A DNA stretch of 7,370 nt from Desulfobacula sp. (GTDB lineage: Bacteria > Desulfobacterota > Desulfobacteria > Desulfobacterales > Desulfobacteraceae): assembly GCA_029940245.1 (NCBI GenBank), contig JAOZRF010000133.1, positions 1 through 7,370 of the forward strand, in the 5' to 3' direction. Shown here piece after piece: positions 1-6,957 of the stretch (positions are counted from its first letter, which is position 1; each line of letters begins with the position of its first letter). The notes under the pieces are model-generated. The model was given only the letters and a program-made list of their open reading frames with translations, was not told the DNA's origin and made no database searches. The translations under genes were made by a program, and so were the position numbers.

Positions 1-800
1 AGATGGTTATGGCCAGAAAAGAATTCTGCCTTGCCGGCCCTGTAAAAGTTCTTTCTGAAGGTGAATTTCCTGAAAAATTCAAAGGAGTTTATCTGACTCC
101 AACTGAAACCCGCGCGATTTTTGATGAAAAAGGCTGGAGAACTGTCGCTGCCATGCAGCTTAGAAATCCCATGCACAGATCCCATGAGCATCTTTGCAAA
201 ATTGCTCTTGACGTATGTGATGGTGTTCTGATCCATTCTCTTATTGGTAATCTTAAACCCGGTGATATTCCTGCAGACGTTCGTATTGAATGTATCGATA
301 CGTTGATCAAAGGTTTTTTTGTTCCCGAGCATGTTGTCAACGGTGGATATCCCCTTGACATGAGATATGCCGGGCCCCGAGAAGGACTTCTCCATGCAAC
401 CTTCCGTCAGAACTATGGTGTTAACAGAATGATCATCGGTCGTGACCATGCAGGCGTTGGTGATTTTTATACCCTGTTTGAAGCTCAGGAAATTTTTGAT
501 ACGATTCCGATGCCTTCAGAACCCGGTAAAGCACTGCTTTGCGAACCTCTGAAAATTGACTGGACATTCTACTGCAAAAAATGTGACGGCATGGCTTCCA
601 TGAGAACCTGCCCCCATGGCAAAGAAGACAGGGTTATTCTTTCCGGAACCAAACTGCGTCATGCGCTTGCCAACGACGAAGAAGTGGTTGATCACTTTGG
701 CCGTGAAGAAGTTTTGGTTATTTTGAGAAAATACTATGCATCTTTAACTGAAAAAGTTGAAATTAAGCTCCAGAGCCATGCAGAAGGAACCAAAATGTAA
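1..800 (+). CDS. sat: ATP sulfurylase (sulfate adenylyltransferase), C-terminal part, 5'-truncated by the window
   Basis: Sat activates sulfate with ATP to adenosine 5'-phosphosulfate and pyrophosphate, the first cytoplasmic step of sulfate reduction. The 265 visible residues (numbered from the ATG at base 3) carry the nucleotide-binding motif [11 protein letters not shown] at 52-62, the [12 protein letters not shown] segment at 116-127 and GRDHAG at 146-151. A Cys/His cluster (C191, C194, C203, H205) resembles the metal site described for ATP sulfurylases of sulfate reducers and some other prokaryotes. The family is usually about 400 residues or more, so roughly the first third is missing. 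The ATG at base 3 is almost certainly internal, because the protein begins in the middle of a conserved stretch ([11 protein letters not shown]). The stop is TAA at 798-800, followed by a terminator hairpin. A dissimilatory role is inferred from the sequence type; the usual partners (apr, qmo, dsr) are not in the window. The family assignment is very secure. Confidence 0.96.
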   Translation, partial: MVMARKEFCLAGPVKVLSEGEFPEKFKGVYLTPTETRAIFDEKGWRTVAAMQLRNPMHRSHEHLCKIALDVCDGVLIHSLIGNLKPGDIPADVRIECIDTLIKGFFVPEHVVNGGYPLDMRYAGPREGLLHATFRQNYGVNRMIIGRDHAGVGDFYTLFEAQEIFDTIPMPSEPGKALLCEPLKIDWTFYCKKCDGMASMRTCPHGKEDRVILSGTKLRHALANDEEVVDHFGREEVLVILRKYYASLTEKVEIKLQSHAEGTKM

Positions 801-838
801 TTTATGTCTTGTTAAAGGCAATTATATTTTACGGGTAT

Positions 839-885
839 AAAAAAACAGAGGGCTGTCTTTTGATTAAAAAGACAGCCCTCTTTTT
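839..885. terminator. Bidirectional rho-independent terminator between sat and rsmI
   Basis: A perfect 14-bp inverted repeat (847-860 with 868-881) encloses a 7-nt loop. On the plus strand the right arm runs into a T-tract at 881-885, so it can end the sat transcript 46 nt after the stop codon. On the minus strand the other arm is followed by a G and then seven T (complement of 839-845), so it can also end the long rsmI operon transcript. The position between convergent genes fits a shared terminator. Confidence 0.93.
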
Positions 886-936
886 ATGCTGCATAGTTAG
901 TGCCCGTGCCCGACCGAAAATAATTAATTTTTCCGA

Positions 937-1791
937 TTATTGTGTTGAGTTTAATTTCAGAATCATGCCATATACATATTTTTTTGACAGGTTGAATTCT
1001 TTTGAAATTTGTCCGGCTAAATCTGATGTACCAAGATCTGTGGTTGTAAGTTTTTTGCAAAGGATTTTTTCAAGTTGTCCTTTATCAATGGTCTTTTGTT
1101 CCAGCCGGCCCTGAACAAAAAGAGAGCATTCTCCTTTAACGATTTCTTTTTCTTCAAGGGTTTTAAGAATATCCGACAGGTTCCCCCGGATATATTCTTC
1201 GTGGAGTTTGGTGATTTCCCTGGCAAGAAATGCTTTTCGATCTCCCAGAATCTTGAGCATATTGTCAATAAGGGCTTTAATACGCCTTGGGGATTCATAA
1301 AGAATCAGGGTCGCACTTTGATCTGCTATTGCTTCAAGAGCCTTTATCTGCTTTTGCTGTTTTTTGGGCAAAAACCCCAGGAACAGAAAAGAATCAGTGG
1401 GAAGGCCTGATACACTTAATCCGGCAATGGCAGCACTGCATCCGGGTATGGGAATGATGGGCAGCTTTTTTTTGGCAACAGCTTTGACAAGGTTATAACC
1501 TGGATCTGAAATACCAGGCGTTCCGGCATCACAAATCAGGGCAATATCAAGCCCATTTTTTAAGTGAGTGATGAGTTGGGGGGTTTTGTTCATTTCGTTG
1601 TGCTCATGGCAGGACACAAGTCTTGTTACAATTCCATAATGGGCGAGCAGTTTTTTTGAATGCCGGGTGTCTTCTGCTGCGATCAGATCCACCTGTTTTA
1701 ATACCTTAACAGCCCTGAATGTGACATCTTCAAGGTTTCCCATCGGGGTGGCAACAATATAGAGGGTTCCGGCTGAATTTTGAGTGTCCAT
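937..1791 (-). CDS. rsmI: 16S rRNA (cytidine1402-2'-O)-methyltransferase RsmI
   Basis: RsmI uses S-adenosylmethionine to 2'-O-methylate C1402 in the 16S rRNA decoding centre. The 284-residue protein matches the family length and its tetrapyrrole-methylase-like fold: TLYIVATPMGNLEDVT at 9-24, AEDTRHS at 39-45, DAGTPGISDPG at 88-98, the PGCSAAIAGLSVSGLPTD stretch at 116-133, FLGFLPKK at 137-144 and YESPRR at 165-170. The C-terminal 45 residues (ending near SKKYVYGMILKL) match the small helical RsmI C-terminal domain. Starting at the ATG at 1791 puts the first beta strand about nine residues in, as expected; the upstream Shine-Dalgarno is weak. It is the last gene of the minus-strand operon, 27 nt after yraN, and ends at TAA 937-939 facing the shared terminator. 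Its neighbourhood with yraN recalls E. coli, where rsmI (yraL) also lies close to yraN. Confidence 0.96.
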   Translation of the reverse strand: MDTQNSAGTLYIVATPMGNLEDVTFRAVKVLKQVDLIAAEDTRHSKKLLAHYGIVTRLVSCHEHNEMNKTPQLITHLKNGLDIALICDAGTPGISDPGYNLVKAVAKKKLPIIPIPGCSAAIAGLSVSGLPTDSFLFLGFLPKKQQKQIKALEAIADQSATLILYESPRRIKALIDNMLKILGDRKAFLAREITKLHEEYIRGNLSDILKTLEEKEIVKGECSLFVQGRLEQKTIDKGQLEKILCKKLTTTDLGTSDLAGQISKEFNLSKKYVYGMILKLNSTQ

Positions 1792-1818
1792 TTTAATGAC
1801 CCGTTCTCATAATTCGCT

Positions 1819-2184
1819 TTAAAAAATCTGGAAAGCATTTTTAATTAAATTGATATTAAATTGGCCTTTTTTTTCTATTACTTCAACCACATCGAATCTG
1901 ACTTTGAAATTCATCTGTTGGGTTGTTTTAAGATACAAAGAAGCTCCCAGTATGATTTTTTTTTGTTTTGAATATGTAACCGATTCTTTTGGCAGTCCTT
2001 TTTTAAGGCTGCGTCTTGTTTTGACTTCAATAAAACAGATACGGTCCTGGTCTTTGGCAATAATATCTATTTCAGCTATTTTTGTTTGATAGTTGGTTTC
2101 AAGAATGATGAATCCTTTGGTTTGAAGAAATGATATTGCTGCTGTTTCACCACGATGTCCCAGCTTTTTTTTGTCATCCGGCAT
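1819..2184 (-). CDS. yraN: YraN/UPF0102 family nuclease-fold protein
   Basis: This 121-residue protein is a member of the UPF0102/YraN family, whose fold resembles Holliday-junction resolvases and other PD-(D/E)xK nucleases; its cellular role is not firmly established. Visible family marks are LGHRGETAA at 8-16 with a conserved Glu at 13, the EID at 38-40, and IEVKTRR at 52-58, giving the nuclease-like set E13, D40, E53 and K55. Length is normal for the family. The ATG lies inside the end of rnhB (11-nt overlap), and a good Shine-Dalgarno, GAGG at 2191-2194, sits 6 nt upstream, supporting this start and suggesting coupling to rnhB translation. All expected active-site positions appear intact, but a nuclease activity is inferred from the fold only. 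Confidence 0.92.
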   Translation of the reverse strand: MPDDKKKLGHRGETAAISFLQTKGFIILETNYQTKIAEIDIIAKDQDRICFIEVKTRRSLKKGLPKESVTYSKQKKIILGASLYLKTTQQMNFKVRFDVVEVIEKKGQFNINLIKNAFQIF

Positions 2185-2794
2185 TTATCACCTCTTTAAC
2201 ACCTTTAAAGGTCATTCTGTGGACAGGGCAGGGTCCATATTTCACAATGGCTTTCTTGTGGGCACGGGTTGGGTAGCCTTTGTGCCGGATAAAATTATAA
2301 TGGGGATATTTTTTATGGAGATCTGCCATTATGGCATCCCTTGTGACCTTTGCAATAATGGATGCCGCGGCAATGGAAATGCTTCTGGAATCCCCTTTGA
2401 TCAAAGCTGTCTGGGTAATATCCATATTTATGGTGAACTTACCGTCGATAAGAAGAAAATCCGGGGCTATAAAATCAGGCGGGTTTGAAAGATTTTCAAC
2501 AGCTCTTTTCATGGAAAGCAGGGATGCCTGAAGAATATTGATTTGATCAATTTCATCGTGTGAAGCTATACCAGTAGAAACAGCAATTGCCTGTTTCCTG
2601 ATGATAGTAAAGAAATAGTTTCTTTGTTTTTCAGACAGCTTTTTTGAATCATTGATTCCAACACATTCAAAATTTTGAGGCAGGATCACGGCAGCAGACA
2701 CGACAGGGCCGGCAAGGGGTCCCCTGCCGGCCTCGTCAACACCTGCTACTATTTTATACCCATGGGTTTTTGCATTGTGTTCAAATTCCCACAT
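2174..2794 (-). CDS. rnhB: Ribonuclease HII
   Basis: RNase HII cleaves RNA in RNA/DNA hybrids and nicks at single ribonucleotides in DNA, starting ribonucleotide excision repair. The 206 residues match the usual length of the family. The signature DEAGRGPLAGPV is at 20-31. The four metal-binding acidic residues can be assigned to D20, E21, D117 (in LLIDGK) and D135 (in IKGDSRS); the 18-residue spacing of the last two matches E. coli RnhB. NDSKKLSEKQR at 48-58 and AAASIIAKVTRD at 142-153 are further family blocks. The start at 2794 follows rplS by 22 nt, with a modest AAGG site upstream. The end overlaps yraN by 11 nt. Placement after rplS is a common arrangement in bacteria. Confidence 0.97.
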   Translation of the reverse strand: MWEFEHNAKTHGYKIVAGVDEAGRGPLAGPVVSAAVILPQNFECVGINDSKKLSEKQRNYFFTIIRKQAIAVSTGIASHDEIDQINILQASLLSMKRAVENLSNPPDFIAPDFLLIDGKFTINMDITQTALIKGDSRSISIAAASIIAKVTRDAIMADLHKKYPHYNFIRHKGYPTRAHKKAIVKYGPCPVHRMTFKGVKEVINAG

Positions 2795-2816
2795 CAGCGA
2801 AACCTTTTAAGGGGGG

Positions 2817-3167
2817 TTAAGCAAATCGTTTTTCTTTGATTCTTGCTGCTTTACCGCGGAGATTTCTAAGGTAATAGAGTTTTGATCTTCTAACCCTTCC
2901 CCTTGTTACCAATTCAATTTTATCAATGGAAGGGGAAAAAAGCGGAAATATTCTTTCAACACCAACGCCATCGGAAATTTTTCTGACTGTAAAACGGGCA
3001 CTTGCATATCCTTTGGTTTTCTTAATCACAACACCCTGGAATATCTGGATACGCTCTTTTTCACCTTCTTTAATTTTTACATGGACTTTCACAGTATCAC
3101 CTGAATCAAATCCAGGGATATCAAGACGTAATTGTTCTTTTTCTAATTTTTCGATTATATTACTCAT
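2817..3167 (-). CDS. rplS: 50S ribosomal protein L19
   Basis: L19 lies at the 30S-50S interface of the ribosome. From the ATG at 3165-3167 the protein has 116 residues, close to the family norm, and starts [12 protein letters not shown] as expected. Family blocks follow: [45 protein letters not shown] and the C-terminal [20 protein letters not shown]. An in-frame ATG 51 nt further upstream (3218) would add 17 non-homologous residues; it overlaps the preceding methyltransferase gene and is rejected, because AGGAGG sits only 4 nt before the inner ATG. It follows the SPOUT methyltransferase gene by 40 nt and precedes rnhB by 22 nt. Confidence 0.97.
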   Translation of the reverse strand: MSNIIEKLEKEQLRLDIPGFDSGDTVKVHVKIKEGEKERIQIFQGVVIKKTKGYASARFTVRKISDGVGVERIFPLFSPSIDKIELVTRGRVRRSKLYYLRNLRGKAARIKEKRFA

Positions 3168-3170
3168 GTT

Positions 3171-3176
3171 TCCTCC
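3171..3176 (-). promoter_or_regulatory. Strong Shine-Dalgarno of rplS
   Basis: The minus strand reads AGGAGG, then AAAC, then ATG. This full-length match to the anti-Shine-Dalgarno sequence decides the L19 start at 3167 rather than the upstream in-frame ATG at 3218, and it is the strongest ribosome-binding site seen in the operon. The 4-nt spacer is slightly short. Confidence 0.88.
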
Positions 3177-3193
3177 TGGTAGTCTTTCCTTTT

Positions 3194-3207
3194 GACAAAC
3201 ACTTGTC
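3194..3207 (-). other. Small hairpin in the gap before rplS
   Basis: A perfect 5-bp stem (GACAA with TTGTC) and a 4-nt GTGT loop lie directly after the stop codon of the SPOUT methyltransferase gene and 17 nt before the rplS Shine-Dalgarno. No T-tract follows, so it is not a terminator. It could be a stability or processing element, or chance, given the short stem. Confidence 0.35.
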
Positions 3208-3771
3208 TTATCTGCCATTTATAATTCTGTCTAAATATATTGATGCAGCAGACCTGACAGAAAGGTGATTGTAACCAGTGCTTCCGAAAATCGGGTCTAA
3301 AATAAAATCACAGGTGTCAATCAATTCATCTGCAAGTCCCCATGCCGTCCCAAAAACAATGACATGGGAAGCTTTATCTGCAAGCTTTTGCTGTAACGAT
3401 TCTATTGCTATTGAGCCTTTCTTTTTTTCTGCACTCGTGGCAATGGTCACCACGGGCTCTTTTCTTTCCTGTTCAATTGAAAATACCGCATCCTCAAATG
3501 TTTTGGTCACCCGAATCAGTTCCAGTGCATCTTTTCTAAACGGATTCAGTTTAGCTCCAACTCCTTTTGTCCAGTGTTCAATCACCTGGTTGGCCAGAGT
3601 GATCTGGTCTTCATAGGGGGTTATGACATAAAACCCGCTGACACCAAAAGTGATGGATGCCCTTGCAATATCATGCAAGTCTATTGTTGTCAGAGCTGAA
3701 CCAATGGGCTGATTTTTTTTGTTCATGACAGGAAAATGGATTAATGCCACGAAAAGGTTATTCTTTAACAA
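3208..3771 (-). CDS. SPOUT-family RNA methyltransferase (Methyltrn_RNA_4 type), target unknown
   Basis: This 187-residue protein looks like the small SPOUT (alpha/beta-knot) RNA methyltransferases often encoded next to trmD in Desulfobacterota, Aquificota and Thermotogota (Pfam Methyltrn_RNA_4, from memory). The N-terminus [21 protein letters not shown] and the [20 protein letters not shown] stretch are the family's first blocks. The C-terminal third, with FGTAWGL, then DFILDPIFG and [20 protein letters not shown], has the shape of a SPOUT knot that binds S-adenosylmethionine. The likely start is TTG (3769-3771), 14 nt inside trmD; no ATG or GTG in this frame fits the expected N-terminus better. 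AGGAG lies about 10 nt upstream, within the trmD reading frame. The methylated RNA and nucleoside are unknown to me; the context between trmD and rplS suggests tRNA or rRNA. The class is secure, the substrate is not. Confidence 0.9.
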   Translation of the reverse strand: MLKNNLFVALIHFPVMNKKNQPIGSALTTIDLHDIARASITFGVSGFYVITPYEDQITLANQVIEHWTKGVGAKLNPFRKDALELIRVTKTFEDAVFSIEQERKEPVVTIATSAEKKKGSIAIESLQQKLADKASHVIVFGTAWGLADELIDTCDFILDPIFGSTGYNHLSVRSAASIYLDRIINGR

Positions 3772-4510
3772 GGCTTTCCAACTCCTGACCCCATTGTTTT
3801 AATATTTTTTTTTCTTCAGCATCCAGACAGCCTTTTTGTAAAAGATCCGGTCGTTTCAAAAATGTTCGCTGAAGAGACGATTTCTTTCTCCACAATCTTA
3901 TTTTTTCATGATTTCCGGATAATAAAATTTCGGGAACCTTCAGCCCTTCAAATTCTTCAGGCCGTGTATATTGTGCATACTCAAGCCGGTTATCTGTAAA
4001 TGAATCCGACCGGCAGGACTCACAACTTCCCAGTACGCCCGGGATTAACCTTGCTATCGCATCAATAATGACCATGGATGCCAGCTCTCCGCCGGTCATG
4101 ACATAGTCCCCGATGGAAAGTTCTTCATCAACAAGGGTTGTATATACCCGTTCATCAATCCCTTCATACCTTCCACAGACAAAAATAAGCCCCTGATTTT
4201 GTAAGGCAAGTTCAAAAGCCCTTTCCTGGCTGAACCGGTTTCCCTGGGGGCTCATTAATACAACCCGGGATTCAGGCGCTTTTTTTTTTGCATGTAAAAT
4301 AGCAGCCTGTAAGGGTTCTATCTTCATTATCATGCCGCTTCCACCACCATAGGGCCTGTCATCAACAGTGTTATGGCGGTCGCATGAAAAATTCCTGATA
4401 TTAATGTAATCCCCTTTTATCAATCCTTTTTCAATACCTCTTGAAATCATGCCGTGCTCAAAAAAAGAGCTGACAAGTTCCGGAAACAGGGTGAGTACCA
4501 TAAAATCCAT
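3758..4510 (-). CDS. trmD: tRNA (guanine37-N1)-methyltransferase TrmD
   Basis: TrmD methylates N1 of G37 next to the anticodon of tRNAs reading CNN codons (Leu, Pro, Arg), preventing +1 frameshifting. The protein has 250 residues, normal for the family. Motifs: LTLFPEL at 6-12, DDRPYGGGSGM at 50-60, LMSPQG at 85-90, GRYEGIDERV at 113-122 and SIGDYVMTGGEL at 132-143, the last two forming the trefoil knot that holds S-adenosylmethionine. R154 and D169 fall at the positions of the catalytic pair in the E. coli enzyme. Its ATG overlaps the rimM stop in a TAATG arrangement, a typical sign of translational coupling; no good Shine-Dalgarno is visible. The 3' end overlaps the SPOUT gene by 14 nt. It contains a run of ten A on the coding strand (complement of 4280-4289), but the frame is intact. 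Confidence 0.98.
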   Translation of the reverse strand: MDFMVLTLFPELVSSFFEHGMISRGIEKGLIKGDYINIRNFSCDRHNTVDDRPYGGGSGMIMKIEPLQAAILHAKKKAPESRVVLMSPQGNRFSQERAFELALQNQGLIFVCGRYEGIDERVYTTLVDEELSIGDYVMTGGELASMVIIDAIARLIPGVLGSCESCRSDSFTDNRLEYAQYTRPEEFEGLKVPEILLSGNHEKIRLWRKKSSLQRTFLKRPDLLQKGCLDAEEKKILKQWGQELESLVKE

Positions 4511-5034
4511 TAGTAATCCATCAATAATTCCGGGGGCAGCGTTGTCTGCATGGTCTTTTTTTCAAGATCAATGGATTCAACAAAGTGTTTATGCATTGGC
4601 ACCAGGGTCTCTTTTTCCTTGTCTGTCACGACCAGAACGTCATTTGCGCCCGTTGGGAAGATATTGGTTATCTTGCCGATAAACCCTTCTTGATGATCAA
4701 ACACGTTCAGCCCCAAAAGGTCTTGCCAATACCAGACGTCTTCTTCGGGTATCGGCAATTGATCCCGATCAATTAGAATCTCTTTGCCGATAAGATCCTC
4801 GGCAAGGCTTCGGCTGTCAACCCCTTTAAGGGAGAGTATGATCCCCTTTTTATGGGGCAATGCCTGAAGGATAGTAAAGGTTTCCCCCTGTTCTTCTTCT
4901 GATTTTAAAAGAACGCTTCTGCCCGGGTAAAAGGTATTAATGGAATCTGCAAAAGACCAAACCTTGAGATTACCATTAAGTCCATGAACTCCGGTTACCT
5001 TTCCTATAGTAAACGAAGTGGTTTTGTTTGTCAT
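4510..5034 (-). CDS. rimM: Ribosome maturation factor RimM
   Basis: RimM assists late maturation of the 30S subunit, acting on the 16S rRNA head domain with ribosomal protein S19. The 174-residue length is typical. The N-terminal RimM domain begins FTIGKVTGVHGLNGNLKV (8-25). The C-terminal PRC-barrel follows from about residue 99, with VWYWQDLLGLNVF, the GANDVLVV block and LVPMHKHFVESIDL. The ATG at 5034 directly follows the khpA stop codon with no gap (TAG then ATG), and there is no recognisable Shine-Dalgarno upstream, so its translation probably depends on ribosomes finishing khpA. Its stop shares one base with the trmD start. Confidence 0.96.
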   Translation of the reverse strand: MTNKTTSFTIGKVTGVHGLNGNLKVWSFADSINTFYPGRSVLLKSEEEQGETFTILQALPHKKGIILSLKGVDSRSLAEDLIGKEILIDRDQLPIPEEDVWYWQDLLGLNVFDHQEGFIGKITNIFPTGANDVLVVTDKEKETLVPMHKHFVESIDLEKKTMQTTLPPELLMDY

Positions 5035-5265
5035 CTATTCAATAATTTCTAATACGGTACGTTTTTTAAGCCTGGTGGATGCTGCACTTAAAATTGTTCT
5101 CATGGCTCGTGCTGATCTTCCCTGTTTGCCTATTACTTTGCCAAGATCTTCTTTTGCCACCTTAAGTTCTAAAACAGAAGTTTGATCTCCAGTGACTTCT
5201 GATATTTGAACCTGATCAGGATTGTCTACCAGTGCCTTTGCAATGTATTCTATCAGCTCTTTCAT
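5035..5265 (-). CDS. khpA: KH-domain RNA-binding protein KhpA
   Basis: This 76-residue protein is a single KH domain of the KhpA (YlqC) family, small RNA-binding proteins that in Gram-positive bacteria pair with KhpB and affect RNA levels and cell division. The RNA-binding GxxG loop is GKQG at 46-49, inside the block [20 protein letters not shown]. The N-terminal [19 protein letters not shown] is typical. Start at 5265 is supported by AGGAG at 5274-5278, 8 nt upstream. It lies between rpsP and rimM, a common place for this gene. Function in this lineage is inferred from relatives; no KhpB partner gene is in the window. Confidence 0.94.
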   Translation of the reverse strand: MKELIEYIAKALVDNPDQVQISEVTGDQTSVLELKVAKEDLGKVIGKQGRSARAMRTILSAASTRLKKRTVLEIIE

Positions 5266-5273
5266 AAATAGAT

Positions 5274-5278
5274 CTCCT
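5274..5278 (-). promoter_or_regulatory. Shine-Dalgarno of khpA
   Basis: AGGAG on the minus strand, 8 nt before the ATG at 5263-5265. It confirms the khpA start and lies at the end of the largest gap inside the operon. Confidence 0.85.
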
Positions 5279-5308
5279 AAAATTAAGGTGTTGAGAATAT
5301 CTGGTGCT

Positions 5309-5328
5309 GCATATAAAACACAATATGC
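5309..5328 (-). other. AT-rich hairpin directly after rpsP
   Basis: A perfect 6-bp inverted repeat (GCATAT with ATATGC) encloses an 8-nt loop, placed immediately after the rpsP stop codon in the 63-nt rpsP-khpA gap. There is no T-tract, so it is not a standard terminator. It might protect or punctuate the rpsP message, but such a short AT-rich stem could be chance. Confidence 0.35.
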
Positions 5329-5577
5329 TTAAGCTTGGCTCTCCGCCTGTCTTTTCAAAATGCTCTTGACAGTTGTTGAAGGTTTGGCACCTTCGCCCAG
5401 CCAATATTTTATTCTGTCTTCTTTCAGCACAATTGCATTTGGTTCAACCATTGGGTTGTAAGTACCCAAGAGTTCTAAAAATCTGCCATCTCTTGGCTTT
5501 TCGATGTCAGCAGCCACAATTCTGTAAAAAGGTTTCTTCTTTGTTCCTTTTCTGGTCAATCTGATTCTTACGGCCAT
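5329..5577 (-). CDS. rpsP: 30S ribosomal protein S16
   Basis: S16 is an assembly protein of the 30S body that binds 16S rRNA. The 82 residues match the usual bacterial length. The start [20 protein letters not shown] and the blocks [22 protein letters not shown] and [19 protein letters not shown], split here by family order, are characteristic. The start at 5577 has a strong but somewhat distant Shine-Dalgarno (AGGAG at 5590-5594). It follows ffh by 16 nt and is separated from khpA by 63 nt. Confidence 0.98.
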   Translation of the reverse strand: MAVRIRLTRKGTKKKPFYRIVAADIEKPRDGRFLELLGTYNPMVEPNAIVLKEDRIKYWLGEGAKPSTTVKSILKRQAESQA

Positions 5578-5589
5578 ATTCTTTTTTTT

Positions 5590-5594
5590 CTCCT
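5590..5594 (-). promoter_or_regulatory. Shine-Dalgarno of rpsP, touching the ffh stop codon
   Basis: AGGAG on the minus strand, 12 nt before the rpsP ATG. Its first base is the last base of the ffh TAA, so ribosomes ending ffh sit directly on the S16 initiation site. The spacer is A-rich (mostly an eight-A run) and longer than optimal. Confidence 0.75.
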
Positions 5595-6919
5595 TAAAAT
5601 GGAAGCATGTTTTTTAATGAACGCATGCCGCCTTTATTAAACTTCTTTATCATTTTCATGGATTGGGAATAGCTTTTTAAAAGCTTGTTAACATCCTGAA
5701 CCGTTGTCCCGCTTCCATTGGCAATTCTTTTTTTTCTTGACCCCTTGATAATGGCGTGAACACGTCTTTCTTCAGGTGTCATTGAATTGATAATGGCTTC
5801 AATTCTGGCAAATTCCCTGTCATCTATATTTAAACCTTTGAGCTGTTTTTTATTCATCCCTGGTAACATTCCAATGAGGTCTTTTATTGATCCCATTTTC
5901 TGGACGGATTTTATCTGATTTTTAAAATCTTCCAGAGTAAAGGCATTTTTTTTCAGCTTTTTCTCAATTGCCTTGGCTTCTTTCTGGTCAACTGCTTTCT
6001 GGGCTTTTTCAATAAATGAAAGCGCATCTCCCATCCCCAGTATTCTTGAGGCCATCCTGTCGGGATGGAATGCTTCCAGTGCCGTTGACTTTTCACCCAC
6101 ACCGATGAATTTTAACGGTTTGCCCGTAACAGCTTTTATGGACAGTGCTGCACCACCGCGAGCATCACCATCCATTTTGGTCAGCACAACACCGGTAAGA
6201 TCAAGTGCTTTGTCAAATGATCCGGCAATATTCACGGCATCCTGGCCTGTCATCGCATCGGCAACAAGAAGAATTTCCGATGGATTCATCCCTTTTTTGA
6301 TGCCTTTTAACTCAGCCATTAATGCTTCATCAAGATGCAGCCTTCCTGCAGTATCCAGTAACAGGGTGTCACATCCCAGTCGCCTGGCTGCCGGTTCTGC
6401 ATCCTGACAAATTTTTAAAGGCTTCATATCTATTGTGGATTGGAATACCGGGACATCCAGTTGTTTTCCAATTTTTTTCAACTGATCAATTGCCGCAGGC
6501 CTGTAAACATCCACCGGCACCAGGAACGGCTTTCTACCCTGGTTCCGAAGGTAGAGAGCAAGTTTCCCTGCTGTTGTGGTTTTACCGGAACCCTGCAGCC
6601 CGATAAGCATAACAGAACCCAGAGACTTCCCATCAAGATTTAAGCCTTGATGTTCAGACCCCATCATCCTGGTAAATTCATCGTTTACAATTTTTATGAC
6701 CTGCTGACCAGGAGTAAGGCTTTGCATTACTTCCCGGCCCAAAGCCCTGTCTTTTATATCTGAAATTACAGATTTTGCAACCTTATAATTGACATCAGCC
6801 TCAAGTAGCGCCATCCGCACCTGTTTAAGACCATCATCGATGTTCTTTTCATTCAGGGTGCCATGACCTTTTAGCTTTTTAAAGACCGAATCAAGTCTGT
6901 CGCTCAAATTCTCAAACAT
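5594..6919 (-). CDS. ffh: Signal recognition particle protein Ffh (SRP54)
   Basis: Ffh with SRP RNA binds signal sequences on ribosomes and, through its GTPase and the receptor FtsY, delivers nascent membrane proteins to the translocon. The 441 residues fit the family. The N domain has ALLEADV at 37-43. The G domain shows G1 GLQGSGKTT at 107-115, the insertion-box [11 protein letters not shown] at 137-147, G3 DTAGRL at 189-194, DAMTGQDA at 221-228 and G4 [10 protein letters not shown] at 247-256. The methionine-rich M domain runs from about 300, with the RNA-binding segment [10 protein letters not shown] and a C-terminal tail [20 protein letters not shown]. Start ATG at 6919 gives the canonical [13 protein letters not shown]. 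It is the first gene of the minus-strand operon, downstream of a likely sigma70 promoter, and 16 nt before rpsP. FtsY and the SRP RNA gene are not in the window. Confidence 0.98.
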   Translation of the reverse strand: MFENLSDRLDSVFKKLKGHGTLNEKNIDDGLKQVRMALLEADVNYKVAKSVISDIKDRALGREVMQSLTPGQQVIKIVNDEFTRMMGSEHQGLNLDGKSLGSVMLIGLQGSGKTTTAGKLALYLRNQGRKPFLVPVDVYRPAAIDQLKKIGKQLDVPVFQSTIDMKPLKICQDAEPAARRLGCDTLLLDTAGRLHLDEALMAELKGIKKGMNPSEILLVADAMTGQDAVNIAGSFDKALDLTGVVLTKMDGDARGGAALSIKAVTGKPLKFIGVGEKSTALEAFHPDRMASRILGMGDALSFIEKAQKAVDQKEAKAIEKKLKKNAFTLEDFKNQIKSVQKMGSIKDLIGMLPGMNKKQLKGLNIDDREFARIEAIINSMTPEERRVHAIIKGSRKKRIANGSGTTVQDVNKLLKSYSQSMKMIKKFNKGGMRSLKNMLPF

Positions 6920-6957
6920 AAAAAGACCAACCTTACAAATATCAAATCAAATCATTG

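Noticed and set aside
900..935. Short direct repeat (GTGCCC twice) and an imperfect AT-rich palindrome before the rsmI stop
   Set aside because: Too short and imperfect to distinguish from chance; the nearby 14-bp hairpin already explains termination.
809..1114. Plus-strand open frame of 101 codons after sat
   Set aside because: It runs through the terminator hairpin and is antisense to the 3' end of rsmI; no family resemblance.
3168..3218. N-terminal extension of L19 by 17 residues from the ATG at 3218
   Set aside because: The extra residues do not resemble L19, the extension overlaps the previous gene, and a full AGGAGG lies directly before the inner ATG.
5216..5404. Minus-strand open frame of 62 codons bridging rpsP and khpA
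   Set aside because: It overlaps the ends of two certain genes in another frame and has no start signal or homology; the gap is better read as untranslated.
5973..6407. Plus-strand open frame of 144 codons opposite ffh
   Set aside because: It is a shadow of the strongly conserved GTPase domain on the other strand, with no ribosome-binding site or recognisable domain.
6937..6956. Tandem ATCAA pentamers in the ffh leader
   Set aside because: Only about two and a half units; no sign of an array, binding site or CRISPR-like structure.
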